From Miscanthus floridulus (Eukaryota; Streptophyta; Magnoliopsida; Poales; Poaceae), in the NCBI RefSeq assembly GCF_019320115.1, contig NC_089591.1, positions 56,482,078 through 56,546,077 on the forward strand: a DNA stretch of 64,000 bases. The letters are read 5' to 3'. The translations under genes and the position numbers were made by a program. Below, in pieces: positions 22,620 to 34,948 of the stretch. Numbering within the stretch: the first letter of the stretch is position 1; each line of letters begins with the position of its first letter. A model generated the notes under the pieces. That model worked only from the letters and a program-made list of their open reading frames with translations, made no database searches and was not told the origin of the DNA.

Positions 22620-24520
22620 CTGGTTTAGGCAATTGGTGCCCTATGTTCAGTCTGAGAGATCGATCTTGTATTCCTTGCACCGAAGTGCTTGTAGTAGGGG
22701 GTTACAAGCCAGGCGAGAGAGGGAGTTAGTCCCAGGTCTCGGCGAGGAGTGATGTGGGCTGCTTGAGATGTTGCTCTCAGGCGGCAGGGAAGTGTGCGTG
22801 TTACAGGGTGTTGTTCCTCGTGGGTGCCTGTCTCCTTCCCCTAGAATGGTCTAAGTCATTTCCTTTTATAGTTGAAGGGAGGACAAGGATAGTACATGTG
22901 CTAACTATACGGCGTCGTGCAAACAGAGGCGGCGTGTCCGAGCCCTGTAGCCTGTTCCTATGGCGGCGTGGTCATCGGAGTGGTCCGTCCTTGGAGCGCT
23001 GGGGTGACGTGCTGGTCACATCCGATCCTGTGCGTCATGGGAGCTCCAGGGCTGCCTCGGAGCGGGCACAGCGGTCAGCGTGCGGATCGCTGTGGATTGA
23101 CTGCGCGCGAGGTCGAGGCTCGGTTGGTGCCGAAGCCGAACCGTGGTGGGAGGTCTCGGCAGACGTGAATCCCGATATAGCCGAGACCCTGGCGTGGAGT
23201 GCCGAGGCCTGGAGGGAGCGGTCGATCTGGTACACTAGTTCGGAGGCGATGATGACCCGAGCCAGACTTCCCACGCCGCGCTGTCTTCGGGGCGGGGATT
23301 GCGGGGCATAGTGCGGTGCGAGCGCTAATCGTGGGCACAACGTCAGAATACAGTGGCCGGTAATCCCCGCCGTGCCCTGTCTCAGCCGGTATGGCGCCGA
23401 TATGACCTCATGTCCCGTCGGCCACTCGTCCGGCTGAGATTGCGGGAGTGGTTGACGCATTAATGGGACATGACATGCTGTCGGGAAGGCTGGTTGAGGC
23501 AAGAGCGACAGGTTATTGTCGAGCCAGCCTCGAGCGATACGGAGAATAGCTGTCTCATTCGGGGCCATATGCCCGGGGCCTCGGGCGAGACGGAGATTGG
23601 GCTCCTTGCCGAGGCCTCTCGCGAGAGGCCTCGCGCGAGGCGGAGATTTCGTCAGGGCGCCGAGACCTCCCGTGCGAGGCCTCAGGCGAGGCGGAGAGCC
23701 GGTGGGCTCGGACGAGGCCGGCGATGAACCCATGGCTTATCTTCTGGCTTCGTTGTTGATGAGATTTAAGTGACTCTTTTGGTGTACGCTCGGGGTACCC
23801 CGTTTTATGGTACCCGACATAAACATTCCAAACATTGATTTTACGTTGAATGTACAATAACCAATAAGTCAAGATCCGTGCTTTTCAATATACGGGCCTA
23901 TTGAATACATGACTTAATTGCCAGCTAGCTAAAAAATAATTAGAAATAATCCTAGTGCATCCAAACAGAAAGGCTAATATACGGACTATTTCTTTAGCAA
24001 AACATTTGATTAATTGTTAGTCAATTAGCTAGCCAATTTAAGCTAATTTTTTATCCAACTAGCAGCTAGCCTAACTCATCTAAACATGCCCATGGTGTGG
24101 TTCTATAAATAGGTGCACACAATTTATAGATACAAGATAGACATCACATGAATCTTTATGTTCAAGTTATTGTCATAATCATATTTTTGTATATTTTCTA
24201 CACTATATTTAATTCATACAAACTTGATATTGGCTTTTAGAATTAATATAAGGTGTAGTTTGTTAAAAAAAAACAACATTTCAAAAAAACATGATAGATA
24301 AGTAAAAAATTAATACACTAGAGATTTTTTATCTAAAAATGAATAAAAAGACCATGAGTGCGGGTAGGACTGTAGGGAAAATATACTAAATAAAAAGTAA
24401 TTGATAAATAATATATGATAAATTAGACGATTGCTTTCATATTTGTGTAAATTTTTAGAAAGTGTGTACCAGAACGGTTTCAAAGGCCATAAGCTTTGAA
24501 ACAATGTTTAGAAACGATAT

Positions 24521-24643
24521 GCAGTCTGTTCGGTTGGCTGGTTCGTATCGTTGCTAGTTCGTTTATGTGAGAGAGAAGTACTGTTGGCTGGTTTATGTAA
24601 ATAGTGTCCATGTGAGGGGGCTGACCCCAGCTGAACAAGCGGA
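24521..24643. mobile_element. Small MITE present only in copy A
   Basis: GCAGTCTGTTCGGTTGGCTG at the left and CCAGCTGAACAAGCGGAT at the right are imperfect inverted repeats of the CTGTTCG/GGCTG family. Copy B at about 32170 reads straight through (ACGATATACTTTCC), so this is an insertion after the duplication or a precise loss from B. A target duplication could not be fixed with certainty. Confidence 0.7.
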
Positions 24644-24645
24644 TA

Positions 24646-24789
24646 CTTTCTCCGTTCTAAATTATAAGTCGCTTTGACTTTTTTTGTTTATATATTTTGC
24701 TATGTACTAGGCATATTATTTATTCAGATCCATAGCAAAATGGATATACCAAAAAAATTAAAATGACTTATAATTTGGAACGGGGGGAA
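24646..24789. mobile_element. Stowaway MITE upstream of kinase A
   Basis: Ends CTTTCTCCGTTCTAAATTAT and ATAATTTGGAACGGGGGGAA are inverted repeats flanked by TA. It is shared with copy B at 32173-32313, hence older than the tandem duplication. Confidence 0.8.
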
Positions 24790-25454
24790 TATATTTTATA
24801 CTCATGGTTCATATCTCACGCAAAATCAAACCATAGAACCTATATTTGGGTCGAACATCTTATACGTTAACAGTAAGCATTTCTGCCATATTTTTATATA
24901 GTATAGATCTCTTCGATCTTCTTCGCCGGTAGTTACATAGGAGTACATGACTTTGTCCAACAGAGTCACTTTAAATTTCATATATTCTTTGGAACCACAT
25001 GCTCTGCATGTCTATTCTTTGCAAGTGAGAGATGCGATAATTCTACTTGTTTGTTCCATTTTAATTTTTTATTATGGTAAAAAGAAGAGAAAAACTAGAC
25101 AGCAAACGGATTAGGACTGTCGGGGCAACAAGCCAACAAGTGTAAAAAGCAATTGAGCCCATTAAGGTCATGTTTAGATGCAAAGTATTTTTAAAGTATT
25201 GAAGAAATATTATGGTTTTTAAAATCTACTTTGTGTTTGGATGCAACAAATCTTAGTTTTTAAAACCGTGATTTTGTCAAAACTATAGTCTTTTTGGAGT
25301 TTTAGAAAGTCCAATTATGACCTTTTTTTTTTCTAAACCACAATTTTGTGTTTGTTTAACTTATAAAACCACAATTTTATGATACCGTTTTTAAAAACCG
25401 CATCATCCAAATATGCCCAAATTGTGCATTTACGCTGCAAATCGTGTTTCCCCT

Positions 25455-26039
25455 CTTAATTAACCCTGAGGCTCCGCGGCTCCGCCTCCGCTACTGACTC
25501 AGTTGACTGAACTCAGAGAAAATGTCTCGCGTATTGACCCAATCCAACGTCAGTCCTACAAACTTCTCGTATCTGGAGGCAGCCTTCCTCGTCCCTTCCG
25601 AAGCGACGCAACCCAAAGGGCCCCGTCCGGCAGCGACACACCAACCCGCCGCCCCGCCACGGGCGCGCGCGCGAACCCTGGGACCCACCTGGCAGGAAGC
25701 CGCCCCCATACAATATCCAGCGCGTCGGCGTCGTTTACCAGTCTTCTCCTCCCGGTCGTCGGTCTTGGGCGACCGCCTCGCTACTTCCTCCTACCGGTGC
25801 GCAGGCACACACGGTTTCCACGCCAGCAGGGGGTGCCCACCCGCAAAGTCCGATCAAATCAAAAGGGAATTCCTGAAGAGGAGAGAGGAACACCCTTCCT
25901 CGCCATTTCCGTCCAAGTGTTTCCTCGAGGAGTCGTGCGTGCCTGCCGGGTTGGGTAGGCGTTGGGGCGGCGGGACGGGACGGGGGAGCATCGGTAGCCG
26001 CGGCGGAGCCCGGTGCTCGAGTCTCTTCTCTTCTCTCCG
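25455..26039 (+). promoter_or_regulatory. GC-rich promoter/5' leader of kinase A
   Basis: A sharp switch from AT-rich DNA to a GC-rich island ends in CTTCTCTCCG|GTGAGTACTC, a strong splice donor at 26040. Candidate acceptors before the coding start are TGATTGCAG near 26180 and GGAGACAG just before ATG 27098, so the leader is probably spliced. A 151-codon frame (from about 25503) crosses this island but its sequence has no family character. I read it as untranslated leader. The transcription start is not determined. Confidence 0.55.
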
Positions 26040-27097
26040 GTGAGTACTCGCCTAACATTCTTGAACTCCTGGAGTTCCAGGACTCGGGCCTCCAGATGCG
26101 TGTTCCGGCGATTGGTAGCGGTTAGGATATTTGGTGCGTGATCGGATTGCTGTCTGGCCTGTTTTTTTGGGTGATTGCAGAGTAGCATAGGTAAGCGTTA
26201 TGGCATCGCTGACCGCAAAGATTCATTGCTCATCTGTTTTTAGTAATTTTCTGTGGGATAGGATTGGCACGGTTTCGATGGTGGGCTTGACCTTAACTAA
26301 AGGCTGAAGCAGTTAAGCTACAGTGTTGCAACTGACCTGAAATGGCTGAAGCTAAAGTTTTGCTTATTGGCAACAGACACCGTGCCAGCTGGCACTATAT
26401 GCCATTTGAGGCACCTTGGATCCTCATGTGCTTCCTTTTCTTGTACCGTGTTCTGGTGCTGTCGTGCATGATGCCATGATCAACTACCTGCTCGTCTCTT
26501 CTTTTCCAGTTTGATCTTTCGCTTTCCGTCCTGTTTGGCTGCCTATGTTTAAGCACTTGGTTCGGGTAGAGTTCAAAGTAACTGTTTGAATTAGACTGAT
26601 TAGTACAGAGTACAGACGTACAAAATCTACAGAAACTAGACTACTAGTTTTTTTGCCCCCTTTTTTAGTCAACTATGAATCTGTACAGCACCTCTAGTTG
26701 TATTATGATAAATGCATCATCATCTACTGCCTGGCAACGTACTAAGGGTAATGGAATTCCTAGGGCAAAATTGTATGTGTGTTCACAATCGAACTCTTCA
26801 TGTTTTACCTTTTGGAAACGACTGTATTGTGAATTATTTGATGATAGAAGTATGTCAAGTGTCAGTTCATTTTGTACTACCAGTATCTAATTTTGTTTCT
26901 CATTCAAAGTTGCTAAACTGAATGCTTTATTGTTTTTTTTCTGTTTTGATTGAACCTATGAGAAGGGGGGCAGACTTTTCCGTGCCAATCATATACAAGA
27001 CAGTTTCCTATCCATAATGTGCTCATATAAAGAAATCAAGTACAAATGAAGAAGCACATCTCTGCCCATCATTTGATGACTGGAGACAGGTAGCACT

Positions 27098-29901
27098 ATG
27101 GTAGCTGCTACAACTGCAGGAATGTTTCTTGTGTGTTTTGAGTCCCTCTGCCCCTGTTTTCGCTCAAAAAGGAAGGATGGAAGCGAAGACCATGTTCTTG
27201 CAGAACATTCCAATTCCTGTAAGTCAGAAAACAAAATTTCACTCATCATGATGAAACCTGTCAACGCAGCAAAGCAATGGCTAACCTGTTTGTCAGGACA
27301 AAGTTCATACTAGCAAACAAGAGATATGTTTGTTATCTCTGGTTGTATAAAAAACTCACTATCGATTGTGACATTGCTTTTATTTGTTTTCAGTGAATTC
27401 TTCTGAAATGAGGTCGATTTCTGATAGAATTCCTGGAAGCCCGCTTCGAGTACCTGCAAGTCCATCTAGATTTTCATTGTCTTCTTCGCCACCAAGTAGA
27501 AACGAGCCTTTAAACCTCAGTCTTGAACATGTTGTTAAACTGACAAATAACTTCGCGCCGGCCTTGATGGTTGGCGAAGGTTACTTTGGAAAGGTCTACA
27601 GAGTGACGCTGCGAGATGGACGTGTCGTAGCTATTAAAAGGGCAAAGAAGGTAACTTATTTTTGTCCAGGCAACTATTCTAGCAACTTTCCTAGCTACAA
27701 TGGTCTAGCTTTAGCCCCGCATAGTGCCAGTTTCGGTGAGATATGAATGTTCTATTTGTGTTGAGACTTATTTGGACAATTGGACCATGACCTTATCTTG
27801 TACTCTTTCCTTTCTATATACATACAATTACTCATCTGCATTAGCACACATTTGTATTCATTGTATTTTGGGGAATCAAGATTGCGGTAGAGTGTCAAAT
27901 CCAGGTTTAGGTATGTTGTAGACCCGTTACTTGATCCATATTTATAGACCGATAGATGGGTGTTGGATGATGAACTATGAGCTCATATTCCATTCTTTAC
28001 TCCATCAGTCAATGATAATGTTATGTGCTGGTTTTTATTTTTCGATGTGCTTCTTCATAAACTTCCCTTTTCATTGGCAGTTTTCTTGTAGACCATACTT
28101 TGTAGTATGAACTATGATTCTGATATGGTTTCATTTGGCAGGAAAAATTTATCTCTTTACGTGCTGAATTCAGCAACGAAGTCGCGTTACTAAAAAATAT
28201 TGAACATAAGAACTTGGTCCAATTGCTTGGTTGTATTGACAAAGCCAATGAACGGATTCTCATAACAGAATACGTATCAAATGGCACTCTTAGGGAGCAT
28301 TTGGATGGTAAGGTGTAAACCAGATTGCTAGTTTTTTGTATTCCTTCCAAAATGATTGGTCTAATAGTTTGAAATCTTCTTTCAGGTCAACATGGCCTAA
28401 TTTTGGGATTTAATCAGCGGCTTGAAATTGCTATAGATGTTGCCCATGGATTGACTTATCTGCATCTCTATGCAGGTACACTTCACGTACTTAGTTAAGC
28501 ATCAAGCAATTTAGTCTTTATCAATCCAAATCATGCACTTGTGCTGCTCAAAACTGCAGTAAGGAAGTGAACCAGTATGCTTAGGGCACTTTTTTGAAGA
28601 TGAAAATAATTCCTTTTGCAACTAAGGCTTGTTAGGATGGGGTGATAGAGGTCCAGTTCCTTATGATTCAGTCCAAAATGGAACTAAATCTGAAATCTGT
28701 AGAGCAAACCACCCAATCCAAGTAGGCCATAAGAACTTGCGACCAGATCTCTATTTAATCAAACACTTTTTTTTGTCATGATGCAGTTCCACATGTGAAA
28801 TAAGCCCGTGATATGTAACAGTGTAACTCTCTTCAGTGAAAAATATGTTTCTGTAACACATTTATGTTCTTCAGCTTTTTAGTGATGAAGTGGTAATGTA
28901 TGCACCCAGATAACAAGAAAATTTTATTTTGTCATTCCTACAAAAAAAACACGCATGCATATTTTTCTCAATTCATAGTCTGATGTTATTCCTCTTGCCT
29001 TTAGAGAAGCCCATAATACACAGGGATGTGAAGTCATCAAATATTCTGCTGACAGAAGGCTTCATGGCCAAAGTGTCTGACTTTGGATTTGCAAGAACTG
29101 GTCCTACTGAGCCAGGCCAGTCACAGATTCAGACTGATGTGAGAGGAACAGCAGGCTATGTAGATCCAGAGTATCTGAGGACAAACTATCTTACGATCAA
29201 GAGCGATGTGTTCTCTTATGGTATTTTGCTCCTAGAAATCCTTTCAGGCCGTCGTCCTATTGAGGCAAGGAGGGGTCCAACAGAAAGGATTACAGTGAGA
29301 TGGGTATGTATTCTCTACCCTACTTTTGCCTACCAATTCGAGGATTGATGTTTTTTTCCGATGTCTTTTTGTCAGACTGCCATTAGTATTGTTATAAATT
29401 GGGTACGTAGTATAATGTCCCTTTAGTTCCTCTATAGTGATTTTTCCAAGGGAAGTAGACCAGTGTGCCAGTTAGAAGCCGGAGACAGATTGCAAACAAA
29501 TTACTACTAATTAAGTGAAGTATGTTGTAGAGTTAAATAGATAAAAGATGAGCTCTTATTTGATGCTTCTTTGGGTTAAATTTTTACCCACCTCCTTCCC
29601 ATGCTTGTACTTTTTCATTCCTGTTGTTGTATACGTCCTAGACTTAAGATGCCTGAGGTTCAGTCTATCGTTGATACAGGCCTTCAATAAGTACCAGAGA
29701 GGCAATGTTAGGGACATACTGGACCCAATGTTAACTGAAGCAGTGAACGAGGATATACTGAACAAAATCTTTGATGTGGCGTTCCAGTGTGTCGCTCCTA
29801 CCCGCGAAGACAGACCATCCATGAAAGAAGTTGTGGAGAGGCTGTGGAAGATAAGAAGGGATTATACAAAAATACAAAGGATAATAGAATTGACTCTCTG
29901 A
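27098..29901 (+). CDS. CRCK3-like calmodulin-binding receptor-like cytoplasmic kinase, copy A
   Basis: Proposed exons: 27098-27218, 27394-27650, 28142-28307, 28386-28475, 29005-29303, 29680-29901. All have GT/AG borders and join in phase to 384 residues. The N-terminus is short, hydrophobic and Cys-rich (residues 9-21, a possible membrane anchor or acylation site), then a Ser/Pro-rich linker. Kinase landmarks: glycine loop GEGYFG (101-106), lysine in VAIK (122), helix-C Glu (about 139), HRDVKSSN (217-224), DFG (237-239) and GYVDPE (262-267). All catalytic residues are present. The stretch around EPLNLSLEHVVKLTNNF and the ITVRWAF motif are as in Arabidopsis CRCK3-type kinases, which act in Ca2+/calmodulin-linked stress and immune signalling. 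Function here is by homology only. A damaged tandem copy follows 7.8 kb downstream. Confidence 0.9.
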
Positions 29902-32172
29902 ATCCTTAAACCATCTGATCCTGGTCGCTGTTTTTGCTTGGGAGAACATGGGTCAGTTCCTTGTGAAGACCAAAGATGGCCACATAAAAATAATGCAAAT
30001 TAGTGATTGTGAACAACTGGAATTTTGTAGAGGGTTGCAAAAATGTTGTTGTATGTTGTATATGGCTCTATGTTTAAGAGATGTGCGAAACAATGTCCTG
30101 CAATTGATGGTTTCCCTGTGTAGCCATTACTGTTAATCAGCATAAGCTGTTCAGTAATCCGTATCCTCGAGAAGTATGGTGTACCTTCTGTGTATGGCTC
30201 TTGTACTTTAGGAAACAGCTGCATTGTTGGGTGAGGCTTTTAAGTAGATACTCACTTGTGACTACTAATTTCTTCTGGATATAACTAGTGATAAAGGAAA
30301 CTAAAATTTGTTATTCCTCACTTGTGTCATCTTGCAAGACTGTAAATGCTTCTTCGGACTGCCCATCAACTGTATAATTGGAAAATCGACCTAAGAAACC
30401 ATCCAACATATTCAACAAACATGATAAATATGCTAAATTTAGATGCAGCCAAGACCCAAATTCGAAACTAATGTTAAAACCATCACAAGGTCTCAATTAG
30501 TTTCTGGTGCAAACATTCCTTCAATTACGACAGTGATTTGTAGAACAATACAAGAATATTATTAGCTCACAGGACAAAACCTCTCAGCCAGCTAGACAGT
30601 AGTGAAATCATCAATCCATTTGCAAAGCTGCTTCTCTCAGTCAGCTGCGATTCACTCGAAGAGGGCAACGTCGTCAAAATTATCAGCACCACCTGCCTAT
30701 GGCGTGACACTGCACTTCCTGTTCAATATCAATGCATATAAATTGCTGTTGCCCTTCAAAGCCCTGTGATCAAACAATGTCTGCACTTCCTATTTTTGAC
30801 TTGTGCAATGGTTGATTAGAATGTTAAGTGTACATAAAAGCTGACAAAGAAAATGACGATACTCAGCACTATTGTTTTGATTTCTTCCATAAAATTCAGA
30901 TGTCATAGGGGTGGGAGTGTACAAAAGGAAAACATGGGCCCTTGCATCCAACTCTGTTGGATTAAGAGAGAATTGCACTACCACAACCATGCTCATGTAA
31001 AAGCTCAAAGAAGGTAGGCGTCTATTGTCTGCAACTACAACATATCTAGCATGAACGGTTAGGCTGAGACTCCGTCGTTGTATCTCGTGTGAATGGTAAC
31101 ACCAATATATCAAAGGGTAAAGTCCAATTTACACCCTCCAACTTTCACCAAAGTTCGGATTTCAAGCTCAAACTTCAAAACCGGATAACTTTGGCCCTCC
31201 AACTCTTGAAAACCGTTCAACTTTCAACCTTCTGGGCTTGTGTGTTCATGGATCATGTCTTCCATCATTTAATCTGCCCTATTTTCTTGTTGAATTTGAA
31301 GATAGTTGAGTGAAAGATGACTAAGAGAAATCTTATCTTAAAAGATTAAAATCTTATTAAACAGTGCCATGGGAAAACAGCCTAAAAAATCCACTCCGCA
31401 GTCTTGAGAAATTCACAAAGGTCATCCTATATCTTCAAAACCAGTCAATCACGTCCTAATCGTTTTAGTAGTATATAAACATTCCAAACATTGATTTTAC
31501 GTTGAATGTACAATAATCAATAAGTCAAGATCCGTGCTTTTCAATATACGGGCCTATTGAATACATGACTTAATTGCCAGCTAGCTAAAAAATAATTAGA
31601 AATAATACTAGTGCATCCAAATAGCAAGGCTAATATACGGACTATTTCTTTAGCAAAACATTTGATTAATTGTTAGTCAATTAGCTAGCCAACTTAAGCT
31701 AATTTTTTATCCAACTAGCAGCCAGCCTAACTCATCTAAACATGCCCATGGTGTGGTTCTATAAATAGGTGCACACAATTTATAGATACAAGATAGACAT
31801 CACATGAATCTTTATGTTCAAGTTATTGTCATAATCATATTTTTGTATATTTTCTACACTATATTTAATTCATACAAACTTGATATTGGCTTTTAGAATT
31901 AATATAAGGTGTAGTTTGTTAAAAAACAACATTTCAAAAAACATGATAGATAAGTAAAAAATTAATACACTAGAGATTTTTTATCTAAAAATGAATAAAA
32001 AGACCATGAGTGCGGGTAGGACTGTAGGAAAATATACTAAATAAAAAGTAATTGATAAATAATATATGATAAATTAGACGATTGCTTTCATATTTGTGTA
32101 AATTTTTAGAAAGTGTGTACCAGAACGGTTTCAAAGGCCATAGGCTTTGAAACAATGTTTAGAAACGATATA

Positions 32173-32313
32173 CTTTCCGCCTTCCAAATTATAAGTCGCT
32201 TTGACTTTTTTGGTTCATACATTTTGCTATATACTAGGCCTATTATTTATTCAGATCCATAGCAAAATGAATATAAAAAAATTAAAATGACTTATAATTT
32301 GGAATTGAGTGAA
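32173..32313. mobile_element. Stowaway MITE upstream of kinase B
   Basis: Same insertion as at 24646-24789, with TA on both sides and diverged ends (CTTTCCGCCTTCCAAATTAT and ATAATTTGGAATTGAGTGAA). Confidence 0.75.
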
Positions 32314-32500
32314 TATATTTTATACTCATGGTTCATATCACACACAAAATCAAAACCATAGAACCTATATTTGGGTCGAACGTCTTATACGTTAACAATA
32401 ACCATTTCTGCCATATTTTATATAGTATAAATCTCTTCGATCTTCTTCGCCGGGTAGTTACATAGGAGTACATGACTTTGTCCAACAGAGTAAACTTTAA

Positions 32501-32820
32501 GGCCCCTTTGGCAGAGCTTCTCCACCGGCTTCAGGAGCCGTTTGGAGCCGTTTTCTACCAAACGGGGTAAAGTAAATAGCTTTACTTGTGAAGTCCCTAA
32601 AAACATGCTCTCACAGTTGATTTTGGGTGGGATGAAGCCAAAAAAAGTGGCTTCTCCCGGCTCCTCCTCCAGGCCCCTAAAAACATGCTCTCACAGGGAA
32701 GCCATTTTGCAAAACGGTTTACTAAAACCGCTTCAAGCATCCACCGGTGGAACTGTTCGTGGAGCTGAAGCAAAAAAAAAATGGCTTCACTAGTGAAGTG
32801 AAGCCCTGCCAAATGGGGCC
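32501..32820. mobile_element. Tourist-like (PIF/Harbinger) MITE present only in copy B
   Basis: Starts GGCCCCTTTGGCAGAGCTTC and ends GAAGCCCTGCCAAATGGGGCC-type inverted sequence, flanked by the 3-bp duplication TAA at 32498-32500 and 32821-32823. Copy A keeps the empty site (CTTTAAATTTCATA near 24970). Inside, CCTAAAAACATGCTCTCACA occurs twice about 76 bp apart. It is 320 bp long without coding capacity. Confidence 0.9.
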
Positions 32821-33299
32821 TAAATTTCATATATTCTTTGGAACCACATGCTCTGCATGTCTATTCTTTGCAAGTGAGAGATGCGATAATTCTACTTGTT
32901 GTTCCATTTTAATTTTTTATTATGGTAAAAAGAAGAGAGAAACTAGACAGCAAACGGATTAGGACTGTCGGGCAACAAGCCAACAAGTGTGTAAAAAGCA
33001 ATTGAGCCAATTAAGGTCATGTTTAGATGCAAAGTATATTATGGTTTTACAAAATATTTTGGTTTTTAAAATCTACTTTATGTTTGGATGCAACAAATCT
33101 TGTAGTCTTTAAAACCGTGGTTTTGTTAAAACTATAGTCTTTTTGGAGTTTTAGAAACTCCAATTATGACCTTTTTTCTAAACCACAATTTTGTGTTTGT
33201 TTAACTTATAAAACCATAATTTTATGATACTACCGTTTTTAAAAACCGCATTATCCAAATATGCCTTAATTGTGCATTTACGCTGCAAATCGTGTTTCC

Positions 33300-33890
33300 C
33301 CTCTTAATTAACCCTGAGGCTCCGCGGCTCCGCCTCCGCTACTGACTCAGTTGACTGAACTCAGAGAAAAAGTCTCGCGTATTGACCCAATCCAACGTCA
33401 GTCCTACAAACTTCTCGTATCTGGAGGCAGCCTTCCTCGTCCCTTCCGAAGCGACGCAACCCAAAGGGCCCCGTCCGGCAGCGACACACCAACCCGCCGC
33501 CCCGCCACGGGCGCGCGCGCGAACCCTGGGACCCACCTGGCAGGAAGCCGCCCCCATACAATATCCAGCGCGTCGGCGTCGTTTACCAGTCTTCTCCTCC
33601 CGGTCGTCGGTCTTGGGCGACCCGCCTCGCTACTTCCTCCTACCGGTGCGCAGGCACACACGGTTTCCACGCCAGCAGGGGGTGCCCACCCGCAAAGTCC
33701 GATCAAATCAAAAGGGAATTCCTGAAGAGGACGAGAGGAACACCCTTCCTCGCCATTTCCGTCCAAGTGTTTCCTCGAGGAGTCGTGGCGTGCTGCCGGG
33801 TTGGGTAGGCGTGGGGCGGCGGGACGGGACGGCTGGGAGCATCGGTAGCCGCGGCGGAGCCCGGTGCTCGAGTCTCTTCTCTTCTCTCCG
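33300..33890 (+). promoter_or_regulatory. GC-rich promoter/5' leader of kinase B
   Basis: Near-identical to the island of copy A, ending CTTCTCTCCG|GTGAGTACTC with the donor at 33891. A few single-base gains and losses relative to copy A change the reading of all frames here, as expected of untranslated sequence. Confidence 0.55.
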
Positions 33891-34948
33891 GTGAGTACTC
33901 GCCTAACATTCTTGAACTCCTGGAGTTCCAGGACGGGGCCTCCAGATGCGTGTTCCGGCGATTGGGTAGCGGTTAGGATATTTGGTGCGTGATCGGATTG
34001 CTGTCTGGCCTGTTTTTTTGGGTGATTGCAGAGTAGCATAGGTAAGCGTTATGGCATCGCTGACCGCAAAGATTCATTGCTCATCTGTTTTTAGTAATTT
34101 TCTGTGGGATAGGATTGGCACGGTTTCGATGGTGGGCTTGACCTTAACTAAAGGCTGAAGCAGTTAAGCTACAGTGTTCCAACTGACCTGAAATGACATG
34201 AAGCTAAAGTTTGCTTATTGGCAACAGACACCGTGCCAGCTGGCACTATATGCCATTTGAGGCACCTTGGATCCTCATGTGCTTCCTTTTCTTGTACCTT
34301 GTTCTGGTGCTGTCGTGCATGATGCCATGATCAACTACCTGCTCGTCTCTTCTTTTCCAGTTTGATCTTTCGCTTTCCGTCCTGTTTGGCTGCCTATGTT
34401 TAAGCACTTGGTTCGGGTAGAGTTCAAAGTAACTGTTTGAATTAGACTGATTTAGTACAGAGTACAGACGTACAAAATCTACAGAAACTAGACTACTAGT
34501 TTTTTTTGCCCCCTTTTTAGTCAACTATGAATCTGTACAGCACCTCTAGTTGTATTATGATAAATGCATCATCATCTACTGCCTGGCAACGTACTAAGGG
34601 TAATGGAATTCCTAGGGCAAAATTGTATGTGTGTTCACAATCGAACTCTTCATGTTTTACCTTTTGGAAAGGACTGTATTGTGAATTATTTGATGATAGA
34701 AGTATGTCAAGTGTCAGTTCATTTTGTACTACCAGTATCTAATTTTGTTTCTCATTCAAAGTTGCTAAACTGAATGCTTTATTGTTTTTTTCTGTTTTGA
34801 TTGAACCTATGAGAAGGGGGGCAGACTTTTCCGTGCCAATCATTTACAAGACAGTTTCCTATCCATAATGTGCTCATATAAAGAAATCAAGTACAAATGA
34901 AGAAGCACATCTCTGCCCATTATTTGATGACTGGAGACAGGTAGCACT

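Larger units (their letters stand above)
9575..23819 (-). mobile_element. Solo LTR (Ty3/gypsy, Tat-like) split by a nested element
   Basis: The two halves, 9575-9676 and 22625-23819, form one LTR of about 1.3 kb once the inner element and one CTGGT copy are removed. On the minus strand it begins TGTCGGGTACC and ends CACCGACA. The 5-bp duplication TAAAC flanks the whole at 9570-9574 and 23820-23824. The empty site survives in the paralogous segment at about 31.48 kb. No internal element sequence of its own remains, so it is a solo LTR. Its minus-strand sequence resembles the inner element's LTR (shared stretch around GAGAGATCGATCTTGTATTC, seen inverted), so the two belong to related families in opposite orientation. 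A TATA-like ATATAAAAGG lies at about 22862-22871 on the minus strand. Confidence 0.92.
23820..30898 (+). repeat. Kinase-bearing unit, copy A
   Basis: From AAACATTCCAAACATTGATT to CCATAAAATTCA this 7.08-kb segment is repeated at about 31481-38740. The copies are collinear through promoter, all exons, introns and 3' flank. Differences are scattered substitutions, single-base length changes at short homopolymers, and three clear insertions (a small MITE only in A, a Tourist MITE only in B, and the LTR nest at A's left edge). The 3' flank 29902-30898 holds no further gene. Confidence 0.95.

Noticed and set aside
25503..25958. 151-codon ORF upstream of kinase A (and its counterpart at 33351-33725)
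   Set aside because: GC-rich leader ending in a strong splice donor. Single-base differences between the copies change the frame, and no protein family character is visible.
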